Positions 1-9,642 of a stretch of 64,000 nucleotides of DNA are shown in pieces. The translations under genes were made by a program, and so were the position numbers. Numbering within the stretch: the stretch's first letter is position 1; the number at the start of each line of letters is the position of its first letter. Source of the DNA: Dyella nitratireducens. GTDB taxonomy: Bacteria; Pseudomonadota; Gammaproteobacteria; Xanthomonadales; Rhodanobacteraceae. Where the stretch lies: assembly GCF_014642835.1 (NCBI RefSeq), contig NZ_BMJA01000006.1:124001-188000 (forward strand), written 5' to 3'. A model generated the notes under the pieces. The model searched no databases and had not been told where the DNA came from. It worked only from the letters and a program-made list of their open reading frames with translations.

Positions 1-988
1 TATCGGCATGCACATGCAAGTCCTCTCCCGACTCGATGCGCACCGGCAAGCGCTGTTCAAGCCGCGCTGTTTTCTCGATCAGACCTGCCAGTTCCACATC
101 ACGTCGCTGCGGTGGCGGCAGACGCGCCAGTTTGCTGTAGCTGGATAGAAAGCGGGTCAATGCCGCGGCACGATGCGCGATGACGTCCAAACCGCCGCGG
201 AAATCCTCACGCCAGTCCGCCGGCAAGGCATCACGTGCCATCAAGCTCGCCAGCGTGCCCGCCATCGACTGGATCGGTGCCAATGAGTTGTTGACCTCAT
301 GCCCCAGCACGCGCAGCAAGCGTTGCCAAGCCTGTCGTTCTTCCTCGCGCAACACGCGGCCCACATCGTTGATCACCAGCAAGGTGCCGCCACGGCCGTT
401 GCTGCGCAGTGCAGCGTGACGTACATCGAAACGGCCTTGCTGACCAGGAAACGCATGCGTCAGCAAGACCGATGATGGTCCTTGCAGCAAGGTGGCCAGT
501 CCCAACTCCTCGGCGCTGCGTCCAAATAACTGGCTGCGCGCCGCATCGAGCAGGCGCTGGCCGGCAGGATTCAACAGACGCAAACGCGATGCATCGTCGA
601 AGACAAATACCGCGCTATCCAGCGCAGCCAAGGTCTTGCCCAGCAGATGCGAAGATTCTTCAAATTCCAGCCGCTCTTTCTGCAGGCGATCAGCCAGGGC
701 GTTGATGTCATACACCACATCACCCAGCGCACCACCCTGCACGCCACGCAGGCTGTAATCACCCTCGCGCAACGCTTCCAACAGTCCTGCCAGCGTGTAC
801 AACGGAAACATGATGCGCCGGAACTGCCAGCGCGCCAGCAAGGCAGTGCCGATCACGACCAACACCACCAGCCCCCAGATCTGCAGCGTGCCTGGCGTAC
901 CGAACAATGCCATCAGCACCAAAACCATCACACCGGGAAGCGCGCACAACAGGCTCCCCAGCAGCACGCGCTGCTCGAAGCGCGGCAT
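1..988 (-). CDS. Sensor histidine kinase, NtrY-like, C-terminus beyond window
   Basis: This gene reads from the start at 988 and runs off the left edge, so about 329 residues are visible and the ATPase domain is outside. The N-terminus (MPRFEQRVLLGSLL) is followed by two hydrophobic segments, a HAMP-like stretch, a PAS-like region (residues ~95-190) and a dimerisation/phosphoacceptor helix with the H-box motif GHEVNNSLAPI. That H-box is typical of NtrY/NtrB-like kinases. It begins 10 bases after the stop of the response-regulator gene, so the two are almost certainly co-transcribed and form a two-component pair. The adjoining ABC exporter is the likely regulated target (inference). The start is supported by the close spacing to the upstream gene. 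Confidence 0.85.
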   Translation of the reverse strand, partial: MPRFEQRVLLGSLLCALPGVMVLVLMALFGTPGTLQIWGLVVLVVIGTALLARWQFRRIMFPLYTLAGLLEALREGDYSLRGVQGGALGDVVYDINALADRLQKERLEFEESSHLLGKTLAALDSAVFVFDDASRLRLLNPAGQRLLDAARSQLFGRSAEELGLATLLQGPSSVLLTHAFPGQQGRFDVRHAALRSNGRGGTLLVINDVGRVLREEERQAWQRLLRVLGHEVNNSLAPIQSMAGTLASLMARDALPADWREDFRGGLDVIAHRAAALTRFLSSYSKLARLPPPQRRDVELAGLIEKTARLEQRLPVRIESGEDLHVHAD

Positions 989-998
989 GGAGGCCGGC

Positions 999-2390
999 TT
1001 AAGCGCCACCGGCCTCGCCTGCATCGTCGCGCAAGGCGTGTTTGTCCAACCGGCGATACAGCGCTTGCCGCGTGATACCCAGGGCGTCTGCAGCGTGCTG
1101 CAAATTGCCGTTATGGCGTTCCAGCGCGCGTTGGATCAACCAGGCTTCGGCCTGCTCAAGCGTCAACCCTTCGATATCCTGCGCCCCATCAGGCGGGGCG
1201 CCGAAAGATAGCGCTGCGGCACTAACCTGATCGTGCTCGGCCAACAGCGCGGCACGCTCCATCAGATGCTGCAATTCACGCACGTTGCCGGGCCAGCGCC
1301 ACGTTTCCAGCGCACGCTCGGCAGATGGCGCCAAGCGCAAACCGTCGCGGTCGTAGCGCCTTGCACTGCGCGTCAAGAATCGGCTCGCCAGCGGCAAGAT
1401 ATCGGCGACTCGCTCGCGCAAAGGTGGCAGGCGAATTTCCAGCGTGTTGAGGCGGTAGAGCAAATCTTTGCGGAAGCGGCCTTCCGCGACCTCCGTATTT
1501 AAATCGGCATTGGTCGCAGAGATCAGTCGCACATCGGTGTTTTGCGTGCGCGAAGAACCCAGGCGTTCGAACTCGCCGTCTTCCAGCACGCGCAACAACT
1601 TGGGTTGCTGCGAAGCGGGAATATTGCCGACCTCGTCCAGAAACAGCGTGCCGCCATCTGCCAGTTCGAAACGTCCCATGCGCTCGCTCTTGGCGTCGGT
1701 ATAGGCACCACGCACATGGCCAAACATTTCCGACTCGAATACAGTCTCGGAGATGCCGCCCATGTTCACTTTGACGAAAGGCCGCGAAGCACGTGTCGAC
1801 ATGGCATGCAGACGTCGCGCAATCACGCCCTTGCCGGTACCGTTTTCGCCCAGCACCAGTACGTTGGCATCGCTGGGCGCTACTCTGGCAACGAGCGACA
1901 ATACGCGCTGCATCGCCGGCGATTCGCCGATGAAGTCGTCTTCGGCATCATCGCGCAACAAAGCGTTTTCAGCCTCCAGCCGGTGCTCGCGCCGCACGGC
2001 TTCGCCCAAGGCGATCTGGGTACGCAGCACATTGAGGAGACGGGTGTTGTCCCAAGGCTTTTCGATGAAGTCCGCGGCACCGCGACGCATCGCTTCCACT
2101 GTCAGTGGCACATTGCCCCAGGCCGTCATGGCGACCACCGGTACATCAGGCGCGTGCTGCCGCAGCTGTTCCAGCAGCGCCAGGCCTTCTTCGCCGGACG
2201 TGGTGTCGCGGCTGTAGTTGCAGTCGATCAGGATGCAAGCGAATGCATGCCGGCGCACCGCTTCGATCGCCTGCGCGGGATCAGCCACACCAGTGCTGCC
2301 AATACCTTCGGATTTCAGCAGCAGGCGCAGGGCCTCGCGCACGTCGGGCTGATCGTCGGCCAGAAGAACTTGTGGCATGGATGGTTTCAT
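999..2390 (-). CDS. NtrC-family sigma-54 response regulator
   Basis: This is a 463-residue DNA-binding response regulator. The receiver domain (1-125) has the acidic pocket ADD and phosphoacceptor Asp56 in LIDCNYSRD. The AAA+ domain (~150-385) has Walker A GENGTGKG, Walker B GGTLFLDEVG and arginine-rich second-region motifs. The C-terminus has a Fis-type helix-turn-helix (ALGITRQALYRRL). The sigma-54 contact loop reads GAYTDA rather than GAFTGA, a variant seen in regulators of this architecture. The open frame extends upstream to 2480, but those codons lie in the palindromic repeat at 2421-2493, so I choose the ATG at 2390 (a second Met, 2378, is possible). It sits between the ABC exporter genes and its histidine kinase. 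Confidence 0.9.
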   Translation of the reverse strand: MKPSMPQVLLADDQPDVREALRLLLKSEGIGSTGVADPAQAIEAVRRHAFACILIDCNYSRDTTSGEEGLALLEQLRQHAPDVPVVAMTAWGNVPLTVEAMRRGAADFIEKPWDNTRLLNVLRTQIALGEAVRREHRLEAENALLRDDAEDDFIGESPAMQRVLSLVARVAPSDANVLVLGENGTGKGVIARRLHAMSTRASRPFVKVNMGGISETVFESEMFGHVRGAYTDAKSERMGRFELADGGTLFLDEVGNIPASQQPKLLRVLEDGEFERLGSSRTQNTDVRLISATNADLNTEVAEGRFRKDLLYRLNTLEIRLPPLRERVADILPLASRFLTRSARRYDRDGLRLAPSAERALETWRWPGNVRELQHLMERAALLAEHDQVSAAALSFGAPPDGAQDIEGLTLEQAEAWLIQRALERHNGNLQHAADALGITRQALYRRLDKHALRDDAGEAGGA

Positions 2391-2420
2391 GAGGGCAGTG
2401 TAGCGAGATGATTTGCATGG

Positions 2421-2493
2421 GTAGGTTCGGGTGCAAACCCCGACATCACGATGCATCGGTATATCCATGTTGGGGTTCACACCTCAACCTACG
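2421..2493. repeat. Double-hairpin palindromic repeat, diverged copy
   Basis: This diverged copy has outer arms GTAGGTTCGGGTGCAAACC and the matching right arm ending AACCTACG. Each arm folds on itself around a GCAA- or TTCA-type loop. It lies between the permease stop (2495) and the response-regulator start. It belongs to the same family as the elements at 10332, 17212, 23198, 32343 and 37984. Confidence 0.8.
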
Positions 2494-2494
2494 C

Positions 2495-4906
2495 TTATTC
2501 ATGACGTAACGCGATCACAGGCTCCACAGCAAGCGCACGCCATAGCGGCACCAGCGACGCGATGGCCGCCACCAGCACAATCAAGACCAGCACCGGCAGA
2601 AAGACCTGCATCTCGTAACCCTGCGTGCGCAACTGTGCATCCGCCAGCAGCGCAGACCAAGGCAAAGCCACACCGACACCGATCACCAATCCAAATCCAA
2701 GCTGAAAAACCAGTTGCCGCCCCACGTGACCGGCGATCGCCAGACTGCCGGCACCAATGGCGCGCCGTATACCCAACTCACGCGTACGCTGGGCAACCGC
2801 AAAGGACAACACGCCGTACAAGCCGGCAGCAGCCAAGATCAAAGCGATCAAGCCCACCGCGCTGAACATCTGGATAAGAATGGTGAGCTTGATGCGTGCC
2901 ATCGCAATGGCTTGCGACTGCGTGCGCAATGCATACAGCGGCACGTCGGGATCCAGTTCGCGGGCGATGCGCGTCAGCGACGGCGCGTACGCCATCGCCT
3001 TCTCATGCGTATGCACGGCCACATAAGCACCGCCAACCGGCTGCTGCCATAGCGGCCGCATGAAGCTGGGCAGCGGCGCTTGCAATGCGCCATCAAGCTG
3101 CAGTGGCGCCACCACACCGATCACTCGCAGCGTCTCCGGTTGCGGATCTTCCGGGTGCAGCACCAACTGCTGCCCGACGGCTGAGCGCCCCGGCCAAAGC
3201 GCCTGCGCCAGGCGTTGATCGATCACCGTCAACCCTTCACTGCCGCGCCGATCTTGCGCGTCAAAGAACCGTCCCGCGATCAGCTTGAGGCCGTAAGTAT
3301 CGGCGAAATGCTCGTCGACCGCGCCCATCTGCGCACGCTGATAACCTCCCGCGCCACGCGCCTGGCCGTAAGCGGCCACAAACTCGTGGCTGCCCAGCTG
3401 TGCATCAGGAATGGTGTTGGCCACCGTGGCATCGAGTACGCCCGGGGCCAATCGCAAACGCTCCACCAGACGCTCGAAATAACGCGATCGCGCGTCATCG
3501 TCTGCATACTCGGCGGGCAACATGTGCACACGCGCGGTGAGCACGTACGCCGGGTCAGAACCGCCACCGGCAGGCTTGGCCAGTACACGCTCCAGACCAT
3601 GGATGAAGGTACCCGCGCCGACCAGCAGAATGACGGTGAAGGCGATTTCCACGACCACCAGCGCTTTGGCGGCGCGCGCAAAGACACCACCACTGCCTGC
3701 GCGATCGCCATCACGCAGCGCGTCTTGAAGCTGCATCCGCGATACGTGCCAGGCAGGCAACAGGCCGGACAGCACGGTAGTCAGCAACGCCGCAAGCGCG
3801 CCGAGCACGAACAGGCTCGGATCGATGCGAAATTGCAGAAAGTAAGGCGGCGCCGTGTCATTGCTGACCAGCATGCGGACAAACCAATCGAAGCCAAAGT
3901 GAGTGATCAGCAGAGCCACGCCGTAGGCCGCGATACTCAGCAACAGGCACTCCACCCACTGCGCACGCAGCAAGCGGCCCTGAGTGGCACCGAGCGCGCT
4001 GCGCAAGGCCAGTTCCCGCCCGCGATTGAGCGCCTGCACCAATTGCAGGTTGGCCACATTGGCGCAAGCCAGCAACAACACCATGACGCCGGCTGCAAAC
4101 ATCAACCAGCTATAGCTGCGGATGTTCTCGTCCACAAACCGCAGGGCAAGCGGCTTCATCACCAGATGACGACCCGCACGCTGGCCGCGCAGTGCGCTAC
4201 CCAGATTGGCTGCCACCGCCTGCCATTCGTCGCGCGCCTGAGTCAGGGACACCGATGGCTTGAGCAAGGCCATGGTTTCCATGTCCTCGTCACTGCCCGG
4301 TTGCAAGCGCGCCGGCAGCCATACTTCGCTGACGAAGGGAAAACCGAACGTTTTCGGCAACACGCCGATCACCGTAGCCCACTCGCCATTGATGCGCAGT
4401 TTTCGGCCCACGATGCCGCGATCCGCATGGAGGTCGTGGCGCCACACCGTTTCGCCGAGCACCACCACCAGCGGTGCGCCAGGGCTATCGTCCTGCGCGG
4501 TAATCAGCCGCCCCAGCAAAGGCTGCACACCCAGCATCGGCAGAATGGAGGCGGAGAGCTTTGTCCCGATATGCGATACCGCGCCCATGCCACCATCCAC
4601 ATCCACCATGAACTGGGTATAGGCACCGGATGCTTCGAAACCATGCATGCCGCCACGTAGCGCCAGAAATTCATCGGCACTCATGTCGTTCAAGCCGGCC
4701 GCATCCTGGTTGGCGTATCCCATCGCCACCAGGCGCTGCGAATGCGGGAATGGCAGCGACCTGAGCACCATGCTGTCGACCAGACCAAACAGGAACAACA
4801 CCACCCCGAGCCCGATGCCCAGCACCCCTACCGACAACGCGGTATAGCCAGGCTTACGCCACAAACGCCGCCACGCATCTTTCAGATCGCGCATGATCAT
4901 CGACAT
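2495..4906 (-). CDS. ABC transporter permease, duplicated FtsX/MacB type
   Basis: This 803-residue inner-membrane permease is of the large MacB-like type with two FtsX domains. The N-terminal cytoplasmic segment (MRDLKDAWRRLWRKPGYT) leads to a first membrane segment, then a MacB periplasmic core domain (~60-270). The first FtsX block (~275-420) has the cytosolic motif GRELALRSALGATQGRL, and the second (~680-800) repeats it as RTRELGIRRAIGAG. About eight membrane segments are predicted by eye. It follows another permease by six bases, with the ATPase and adaptor upstream, so it acts in a tripartite-type exporter. The substrate cannot be told. Met5 is an alternative start. Confidence 0.88.
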   Translation of the reverse strand: MSMIMRDLKDAWRRLWRKPGYTALSVGVLGIGLGVVLFLFGLVDSMVLRSLPFPHSQRLVAMGYANQDAAGLNDMSADEFLALRGGMHGFEASGAYTQFMVDVDGGMGAVSHIGTKLSASILPMLGVQPLLGRLITAQDDSPGAPLVVVLGETVWRHDLHADRGIVGRKLRINGEWATVIGVLPKTFGFPFVSEVWLPARLQPGSDEDMETMALLKPSVSLTQARDEWQAVAANLGSALRGQRAGRHLVMKPLALRFVDENIRSYSWLMFAAGVMVLLLACANVANLQLVQALNRGRELALRSALGATQGRLLRAQWVECLLLSIAAYGVALLITHFGFDWFVRMLVSNDTAPPYFLQFRIDPSLFVLGALAALLTTVLSGLLPAWHVSRMQLQDALRDGDRAGSGGVFARAAKALVVVEIAFTVILLVGAGTFIHGLERVLAKPAGGGSDPAYVLTARVHMLPAEYADDDARSRYFERLVERLRLAPGVLDATVANTIPDAQLGSHEFVAAYGQARGAGGYQRAQMGAVDEHFADTYGLKLIAGRFFDAQDRRGSEGLTVIDQRLAQALWPGRSAVGQQLVLHPEDPQPETLRVIGVVAPLQLDGALQAPLPSFMRPLWQQPVGGAYVAVHTHEKAMAYAPSLTRIARELDPDVPLYALRTQSQAIAMARIKLTILIQMFSAVGLIALILAAAGLYGVLSFAVAQRTRELGIRRAIGAGSLAIAGHVGRQLVFQLGFGLVIGVGVALPWSALLADAQLRTQGYEMQVFLPVLVLIVLVAAIASLVPLWRALAVEPVIALRHE

Positions 4907-4912
4907 GGGATG

Positions 4913-7357
4913 TCAATCTCCCCGCAAGGCTTGCATCGGTTGCACACGGCCCGCACGCCATGCCGGTTGCAGGCACGCCAGCAAACCGGCCATCAACAAT
5001 ACCGCGCAGGTCGTGGCCAGCACCGGTGGGTCGAACAGCGCATGGTGAATCTGCACAACAACCGCACGCATCACGCCGGCAAGCAAAAACGCCAAACCCA
5101 CGCCTATGGCGAAACCCACCACCATCTGCCACAGGCCATCACGCAGCACGCTATACATCAGATGAGTGGGTGCGGCGCCCAGTGCCATTCGCACGCCAAA
5201 TTCATGCACGCGCATGGCTACCGCCACCGACATCACGGCGTACAGGCCAGCCGCCGCCAGGAGCAACGCCAAGGCAGCGAACAAGCCGATCAGCAGCAGA
5301 TTCAAGCGCGTCGCGGCGGTGGTCTCGTACACCACATGCTGCATGCTGCGCATGTTGGCAATCGGCTGGTCGGGCGCCACGTCCGCCACCGCGGCAGTCA
5401 CTGCTTTGCTGTAGCTGCCAGGATTGCCATGCACGCGCAGCACGAAGCGCAAAGGGTGAACAGTGCGGTACAAAGCCAGCAATGCATCCGGCATTTGCTG
5501 CATGGGCAGATAGAACAAACCCTCCTTCGTACCCAGGGGACCAAAGGGACTGATGTTGTCGAGCACGCCGACAATGCGTGCGGAGACCTGCGGGAGACCA
5601 ACGTCATCGGCGTCGATGATCAAGGTTTTGCCCAGTGCATCACCGCCATACAGGCTATCGGCAAGCGCTTGATTGATGATCGCCACCTGCTCCCCGCCTT
5701 TTCTGTCCATGCTTTGAAACACCCGCCCCTGGCGTGCCGTCATGCTGAAGGCGGCAAAGAAATCGGGGCTGACGGCACGAAGTTGTGGCGTATTCGCAAT
5801 CGGCTCTGCACCCGGCGCGTGCACGCCGCCGATGTAGAACGCTTGCTCACTGTCACCTGCAGGCAAAGCCGTGGTCGCGGCAACCTGCTCGACACCCGGC
5901 AAGCCACGCAGACGTTCCTCCAAACGTTGTATCAAAGTTTGCACGGATGCTGCGTCGGGATATTTCCCTTCCACCGGCGCCAACTCGAAGGTAAGTACGT
6001 GATCGCTGGAAAAACCCAAAGGCGTGCGCGCTGCATCGTACAGCGCATGCAGAAATAGGCCCGCCCCACTGAGCAAGGTTCCAGCAAGCGCAACCTGCAC
6101 CACGACCAAGACGCGTCCCAACCAACCGCCGTGCCGGCCTACGCCGGTACGCCCACCTTCGCGCAAAGCGTCCATGGAGACCAAGCGCATGCTGCGAAAA
6201 ACGCCCAGCGCCGTGGCAAGCAAGGCAGCAGCCACGCCGCAGATCATCGTGATGACCACGGTCGAAGCCTCGATTGACAAACGGCTACCCACCAGCCAAT
6301 CGGCAGGAATCAAGCCTTGCAATCCATGCAAGCCAAATATGGCCAGCACGATGCCCGCCGCGCTGCCCACCAGACCGATCAGCGATCCTTCCGCCAGCAG
6401 CGGCAGCACTCGTCGTCCCCACGTCGCACCGAGGGCAGTGCGCACGGCCATATCGTGATAGCGAGACAGTCCACGCAACAACAGCAGATTGGCGAGATTG
6501 CCCCACGCAATCAGCAGGACCAGTGCGGCACTGGCGAGAAACATCATCAACACTGGCTTGGCGTGCACGCGCATGGCGACTTGCAGATCCGACGCCACGA
6601 AGCGCTTTGTCTTCATGTAATCGGCCACCCAACCACCTTCCGCGGCATACAGCGCGTGCATGCGCTCATCGAGCTGAGCACTTACCGCTGCAACTTTCAC
6701 GCCGGGTGCCAATCGGGCGATTGCACGGTAATTGGTGCCGTCATCCGAGACATCTTCTGGCAGGGCAAAGGGCAACAATATGTCGCCTTGCTGCAAACTG
6801 CCATCCGTTGGCAACACACCAATGATGGTATGCGTGACACCCTCGATCGACAGGTTGTGACCGACGATATCCATTCGGCCGCCGTACCGACGCATCCAGA
6901 AACCGTGACTCAATAGCACTACCTTGGGACCGTTGGGACGATCTTCCTCTATTGAAAAATTCCGTCCCAGCACGGGATTTACACCCAACGTTGGCAACAG
7001 GCCGTGGTCGATATGCAGCATCGGCACCAACTCCGGCACGCCATCACCGGCAATATTGGCCGAACGCGTAAAACCATCGATCAGTCCCAACGACACCACG
7101 CCCTGCATGCCAGACATATGCTGATATTGCTGCGGCGATGCCCACCACGCAGCACCGTCCTTCTGTCTGCCCAGAGCTACCAGGTACGAGGCTTGCGGAT
7201 AAGGCAAGGGCCGCAACAACACGCTGTCGATCAGCACGTAGACCGCAACACTTGCACCCATACCCAGTGCAAGCACGCCACTCGCCAACAACAAAAAAAC
7301 AGGGCGACGCAGGCTTGCACGCCAGGCACGCCAGAGTTCAGCGAACCAAACGTTCAT
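4913..7357 (-). CDS. ABC transporter permease, duplicated FtsX/MacB type
   Basis: This 814-residue permease is paralogous to its downstream neighbour. It has an N-terminal membrane anchor, a MacB-type periplasmic core (~55-265), an FtsX block with YHDMAVRTALGATWGRR near residue 305, and a second C-terminal FtsX block with RVHEFGVRMALGAAPTHL. It overlaps the ATPase gene by four bases (ATGA), which implies translational coupling. Two different large permeases served by one ATPase suggest a heterodimeric export channel (inference). Genes of this architecture often sit beside NtrC-type two-component systems, as here. Confidence 0.88.
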   Translation of the reverse strand: MNVWFAELWRAWRASLRRPVFLLLASGVLALGMGASVAVYVLIDSVLLRPLPYPQASYLVALGRQKDGAAWWASPQQYQHMSGMQGVVSLGLIDGFTRSANIAGDGVPELVPMLHIDHGLLPTLGVNPVLGRNFSIEEDRPNGPKVVLLSHGFWMRRYGGRMDIVGHNLSIEGVTHTIIGVLPTDGSLQQGDILLPFALPEDVSDDGTNYRAIARLAPGVKVAAVSAQLDERMHALYAAEGGWVADYMKTKRFVASDLQVAMRVHAKPVLMMFLASAALVLLIAWGNLANLLLLRGLSRYHDMAVRTALGATWGRRVLPLLAEGSLIGLVGSAAGIVLAIFGLHGLQGLIPADWLVGSRLSIEASTVVITMICGVAAALLATALGVFRSMRLVSMDALREGGRTGVGRHGGWLGRVLVVVQVALAGTLLSGAGLFLHALYDAARTPLGFSSDHVLTFELAPVEGKYPDAASVQTLIQRLEERLRGLPGVEQVAATTALPAGDSEQAFYIGGVHAPGAEPIANTPQLRAVSPDFFAAFSMTARQGRVFQSMDRKGGEQVAIINQALADSLYGGDALGKTLIIDADDVGLPQVSARIVGVLDNISPFGPLGTKEGLFYLPMQQMPDALLALYRTVHPLRFVLRVHGNPGSYSKAVTAAVADVAPDQPIANMRSMQHVVYETTAATRLNLLLIGLFAALALLLAAAGLYAVMSVAVAMRVHEFGVRMALGAAPTHLMYSVLRDGLWQMVVGFAIGVGLAFLLAGVMRAVVVQIHHALFDPPVLATTCAVLLMAGLLACLQPAWRAGRVQPMQALRGD

Positions 7358-8118
7358 GCGCCAACCTCGACGCGCGGCCCGATCAGCGCATCCAGCCGCT
7401 GTTCGTCTTCGCGGCGCAGGCGTTCAAAAGTTTCCTCATCGACCACGCGCCCGTCGAACAGGCGCACCTTGCGCTGGGCGAAGTCGGCATAGCGTGCATC
7501 GTGCGTGACCATGCACAGGGTGGCGCCGCCTTGATGCAACTCGTTGAGCAATTGCATCACCGCTTCGCCGTTGCGTGAATCGAGGTTGCCGGTGGGTTCG
7601 TCGGCGAGCAGGATGGCCGGCTTGCCCACCAGTGCACGCGCGACCGCAACACGCTGTTGCTGGCCACCGGAAAGCTGCGCCGGATAGTGCCGTGCGCGGT
7701 GCGCCATGCTGACGCGTTCCAGCGCCTCTTGCACACGCGCACGTCGTTCGTGCGCGTCGATGCCGCCGCGATAGGTGAGCGGCAATTCCACGTTTTCCTG
7801 CACGGTGAGATCGCCGATCAGGTTGAAGGCCTGGAAGATGAAGCCGATTTCCGCATTGCGAATGCGTGCGCGCTGCGCGGCGTTGAGCGCACTGACATCA
7901 TGGCCATTCAAGACATAGATGCCGGTACTGGCGGTATCGAGCAAACCCAGGATCGACAGCAAGGTGGTCTTGCCGCAGCCGGAAGGGCCGGAGATGGAAA
8001 CGAATTCGCCGCGGCGTATGTTCAGGTGCACGTCGCTAAGGGCATGCGTTTCCACTTCATCGGCCTGGAAGACTTTGCGGATGCCCGTGAGCGTAATGAC
8101 GGCGTTCGGCTGGGTCAT
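7354..8118 (-). CDS. ABC transporter ATP-binding protein, MacB/LolD type
   Basis: This 254-residue ATPase energises the two adjacent permeases. It has Walker A (GPSGCGKTT, ~40-48), a Q-loop ([16 protein letters not shown]), the signature [15 protein letters not shown], Walker B with [12 protein letters not shown], and the switch His in MVTHDARYA. The length and the LSGGQQQR signature fit the MacB/LolD/FtsE group. It is the second gene of the export operon, between the adaptor (36-base gap) and the first permease (ATGA overlap). Confidence 0.95.
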   Translation of the reverse strand: MTQPNAVITLTGIRKVFQADEVETHALSDVHLNIRRGEFVSISGPSGCGKTTLLSILGLLDTASTGIYVLNGHDVSALNAAQRARIRNAEIGFIFQAFNLIGDLTVQENVELPLTYRGGIDAHERRARVQEALERVSMAHRARHYPAQLSGGQQQRVAVARALVGKPAILLADEPTGNLDSRNGEAVMQLLNELHQGGATLCMVTHDARYADFAQRKVRLFDGRVVDEETFERLRREDEQRLDALIGPRVEVGA

Positions 8119-8153
8119 GGTTTTACCCTAGGAGTTGGTTTCATTCGCATCAC

Positions 8154-9407
8154 TCACTTCACCCTGATGCGCTCATATTTATCCCACTGACTGGTGTCGG
8201 ACAGAATCACCTGATCGCCTGCCTGCAAACCATGCATGATCTGCACACGATCGACCGATGCCGCGCCGATCCGCACCGGCACACGCGTGGCGACATGGCT
8301 GGCCGGGTCGAGCCGGAACAGGCCGAGGTCGCTATCGGCACGCGCCAGGGCTGGGCGTCCGACCGATAACACGTTGTCCAGCTTCGCGATCAGGATGCGC
8401 CCGTCGACCGACAGATCCGGCCGTGCGCCGGGCGGCAAAGGACCGGTCACGTTCACATCCACCTGCACGCTGCCGTTGCGCACCGCCGGATCGATGCGCT
8501 CGACCTTGCCGCTGGCGATGCCGTTATGCGTATCCACATCGACCGACATACCCAGGTTCACATCCTTGACCTCCACTTCCGGAACCTGCAAGCGCGCCAT
8601 CAGCACATCGGGGCGCGCCACGCGAGCGAGATTGGTGCCGGCCGCCACCTGGGCGCCTTCCTGCACGGCAACCTCCTGCAATACGCCGACAATACCGGCC
8701 TTGAGGTTCAGGGCGTCAGCCTGGTGCTGGCGCAAGGCCAAGTTGCTCCGTTGCTGCAGCAGGCTGGCACGTACGGCATCCATCTGCGCCTTCATGCCGG
8801 CGGTGAAGCCGTCGACGCGTTGCCGCTCCACTTCGACCTGTGATTGCAATTGCGCTACCGCAATCTTTTGCTGCTCGTAATCCACTTCTGGAATTGCGTG
8901 CACCTCAATCGCCTGCGCATAGGCTTCGCTCTTCACCTTCGCCGACGCGCAATCGGACTTGGCGCGCGACAAAGCTGCGCGCGCATCCAGGAGTTGCGAG
9001 TTGAGTTCCGCCTGCTTGGCAGCAACGTCGGCCTCCGCCGCAGCGACTTGCGCTTGAGCGTTATGCAAGGCGTCCTCCACGCCAGGGTCGGACAGGCGCA
9101 TCAGCACGGTATCGGGCTGAACCTGCGCGCCAGGTAGCACCAGGATTTGCTCCACCTGTGCCGACGTTGCCGCCGCCAGCCAGCGGCTTTCACGCGGCAC
9201 CAGGGTGCCGCTGGCGTTGACCTCGCGCAGCATCGGCCCACGTTGCACGGTGTCGATCCAGAGGCTCGCGCGGTCGACGTCGGGCAAGGCGGGGTCCAGG
9301 CGCAGCACGAACAGCGTCAGGCCCAGCACAACGATGGCGATGGCTGCTCCGATCAGGTGAGTCTTGCGTCGCTTGCGTAATTTCAGGGCGGGGTTGGCAA
9401 TATCCAT
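8154..9407 (-). CDS. Periplasmic adaptor (membrane fusion) subunit, MacA/HlyD family
   Basis: This 417-residue protein has an N-terminal cytoplasmic stretch rich in Lys/Arg (KLRKRRKTH), a single transmembrane anchor (~19-39), and a split biotinyl-lipoyl-like domain around a long alpha-helical hairpin (~100-225, coiled-coil Ala/Gln-rich). A beta-barrel domain (GTNLARVARPDVLMARLQV onward) and a membrane-proximal C-terminal domain follow. It is the first gene of the minus-strand exporter operon and would link the inner-membrane permeases to an outer-membrane channel that is not encoded here. Confidence 0.9.
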   Translation of the reverse strand: MDIANPALKLRKRRKTHLIGAAIAIVVLGLTLFVLRLDPALPDVDRASLWIDTVQRGPMLREVNASGTLVPRESRWLAAATSAQVEQILVLPGAQVQPDTVLMRLSDPGVEDALHNAQAQVAAAEADVAAKQAELNSQLLDARAALSRAKSDCASAKVKSEAYAQAIEVHAIPEVDYEQQKIAVAQLQSQVEVERQRVDGFTAGMKAQMDAVRASLLQQRSNLALRQHQADALNLKAGIVGVLQEVAVQEGAQVAAGTNLARVARPDVLMARLQVPEVEVKDVNLGMSVDVDTHNGIASGKVERIDPAVRNGSVQVDVNVTGPLPPGARPDLSVDGRILIAKLDNVLSVGRPALARADSDLGLFRLDPASHVATRVPVRIGAASVDRVQIMHGLQAGDQVILSDTSQWDKYERIRVK

Positions 9408-9592
9408 GCGGAGCTTATGGCAATCGCCGTGCCAAGCGCCGGAGGGTTGAAAATCAAGGACTTTGCGAACTCATGCGTGGGAGGCTGTCCGTTTTCGGAT
9501 GGTTCCATGGCGGAACCGGACGTTGCATAGATTGGGTTTGCAGCGCATGGCGCGTACTTAAGCACTCATCTCGATCACCGCGAAAGATTATT

Positions 9593-9620
9593 CCCTCCCC
9601 TGCTAGCGCAGGGGAGGGAG
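9593..9620. repeat. Short GC palindrome, CCCTCCCCTGC family
   Basis: The perfect hairpin CCCTCCCCTGC/GCAGGGGAGGG is followed by AGCGCATCATGGCAAG. The same unit with related right flank occurs at 19805-19830, and a variant at 57956-57981. It lies between the adaptor gene start and the 3' end of the YqhA-like gene, where it could act as a REP-like mRNA end. Confidence 0.75.
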
Positions 9621-9642
9621 CGCATCATGGCAAGTGTCGCGA

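Noticed and set aside
3215-4660. Long plus-strand open frame (481 codons) across the ABC permease
   Set aside because: It is antisense to a well-supported permease gene, is His/Gln/Arg-rich as expected of a shadow frame in GC-rich DNA, and has no recognisable motif.
9593-9620. GC palindromes (9593, 19805, 57956) as rho-independent terminators
   Set aside because: They lack U-runs and recur with conserved flanks, so they are better described as a repeat family.
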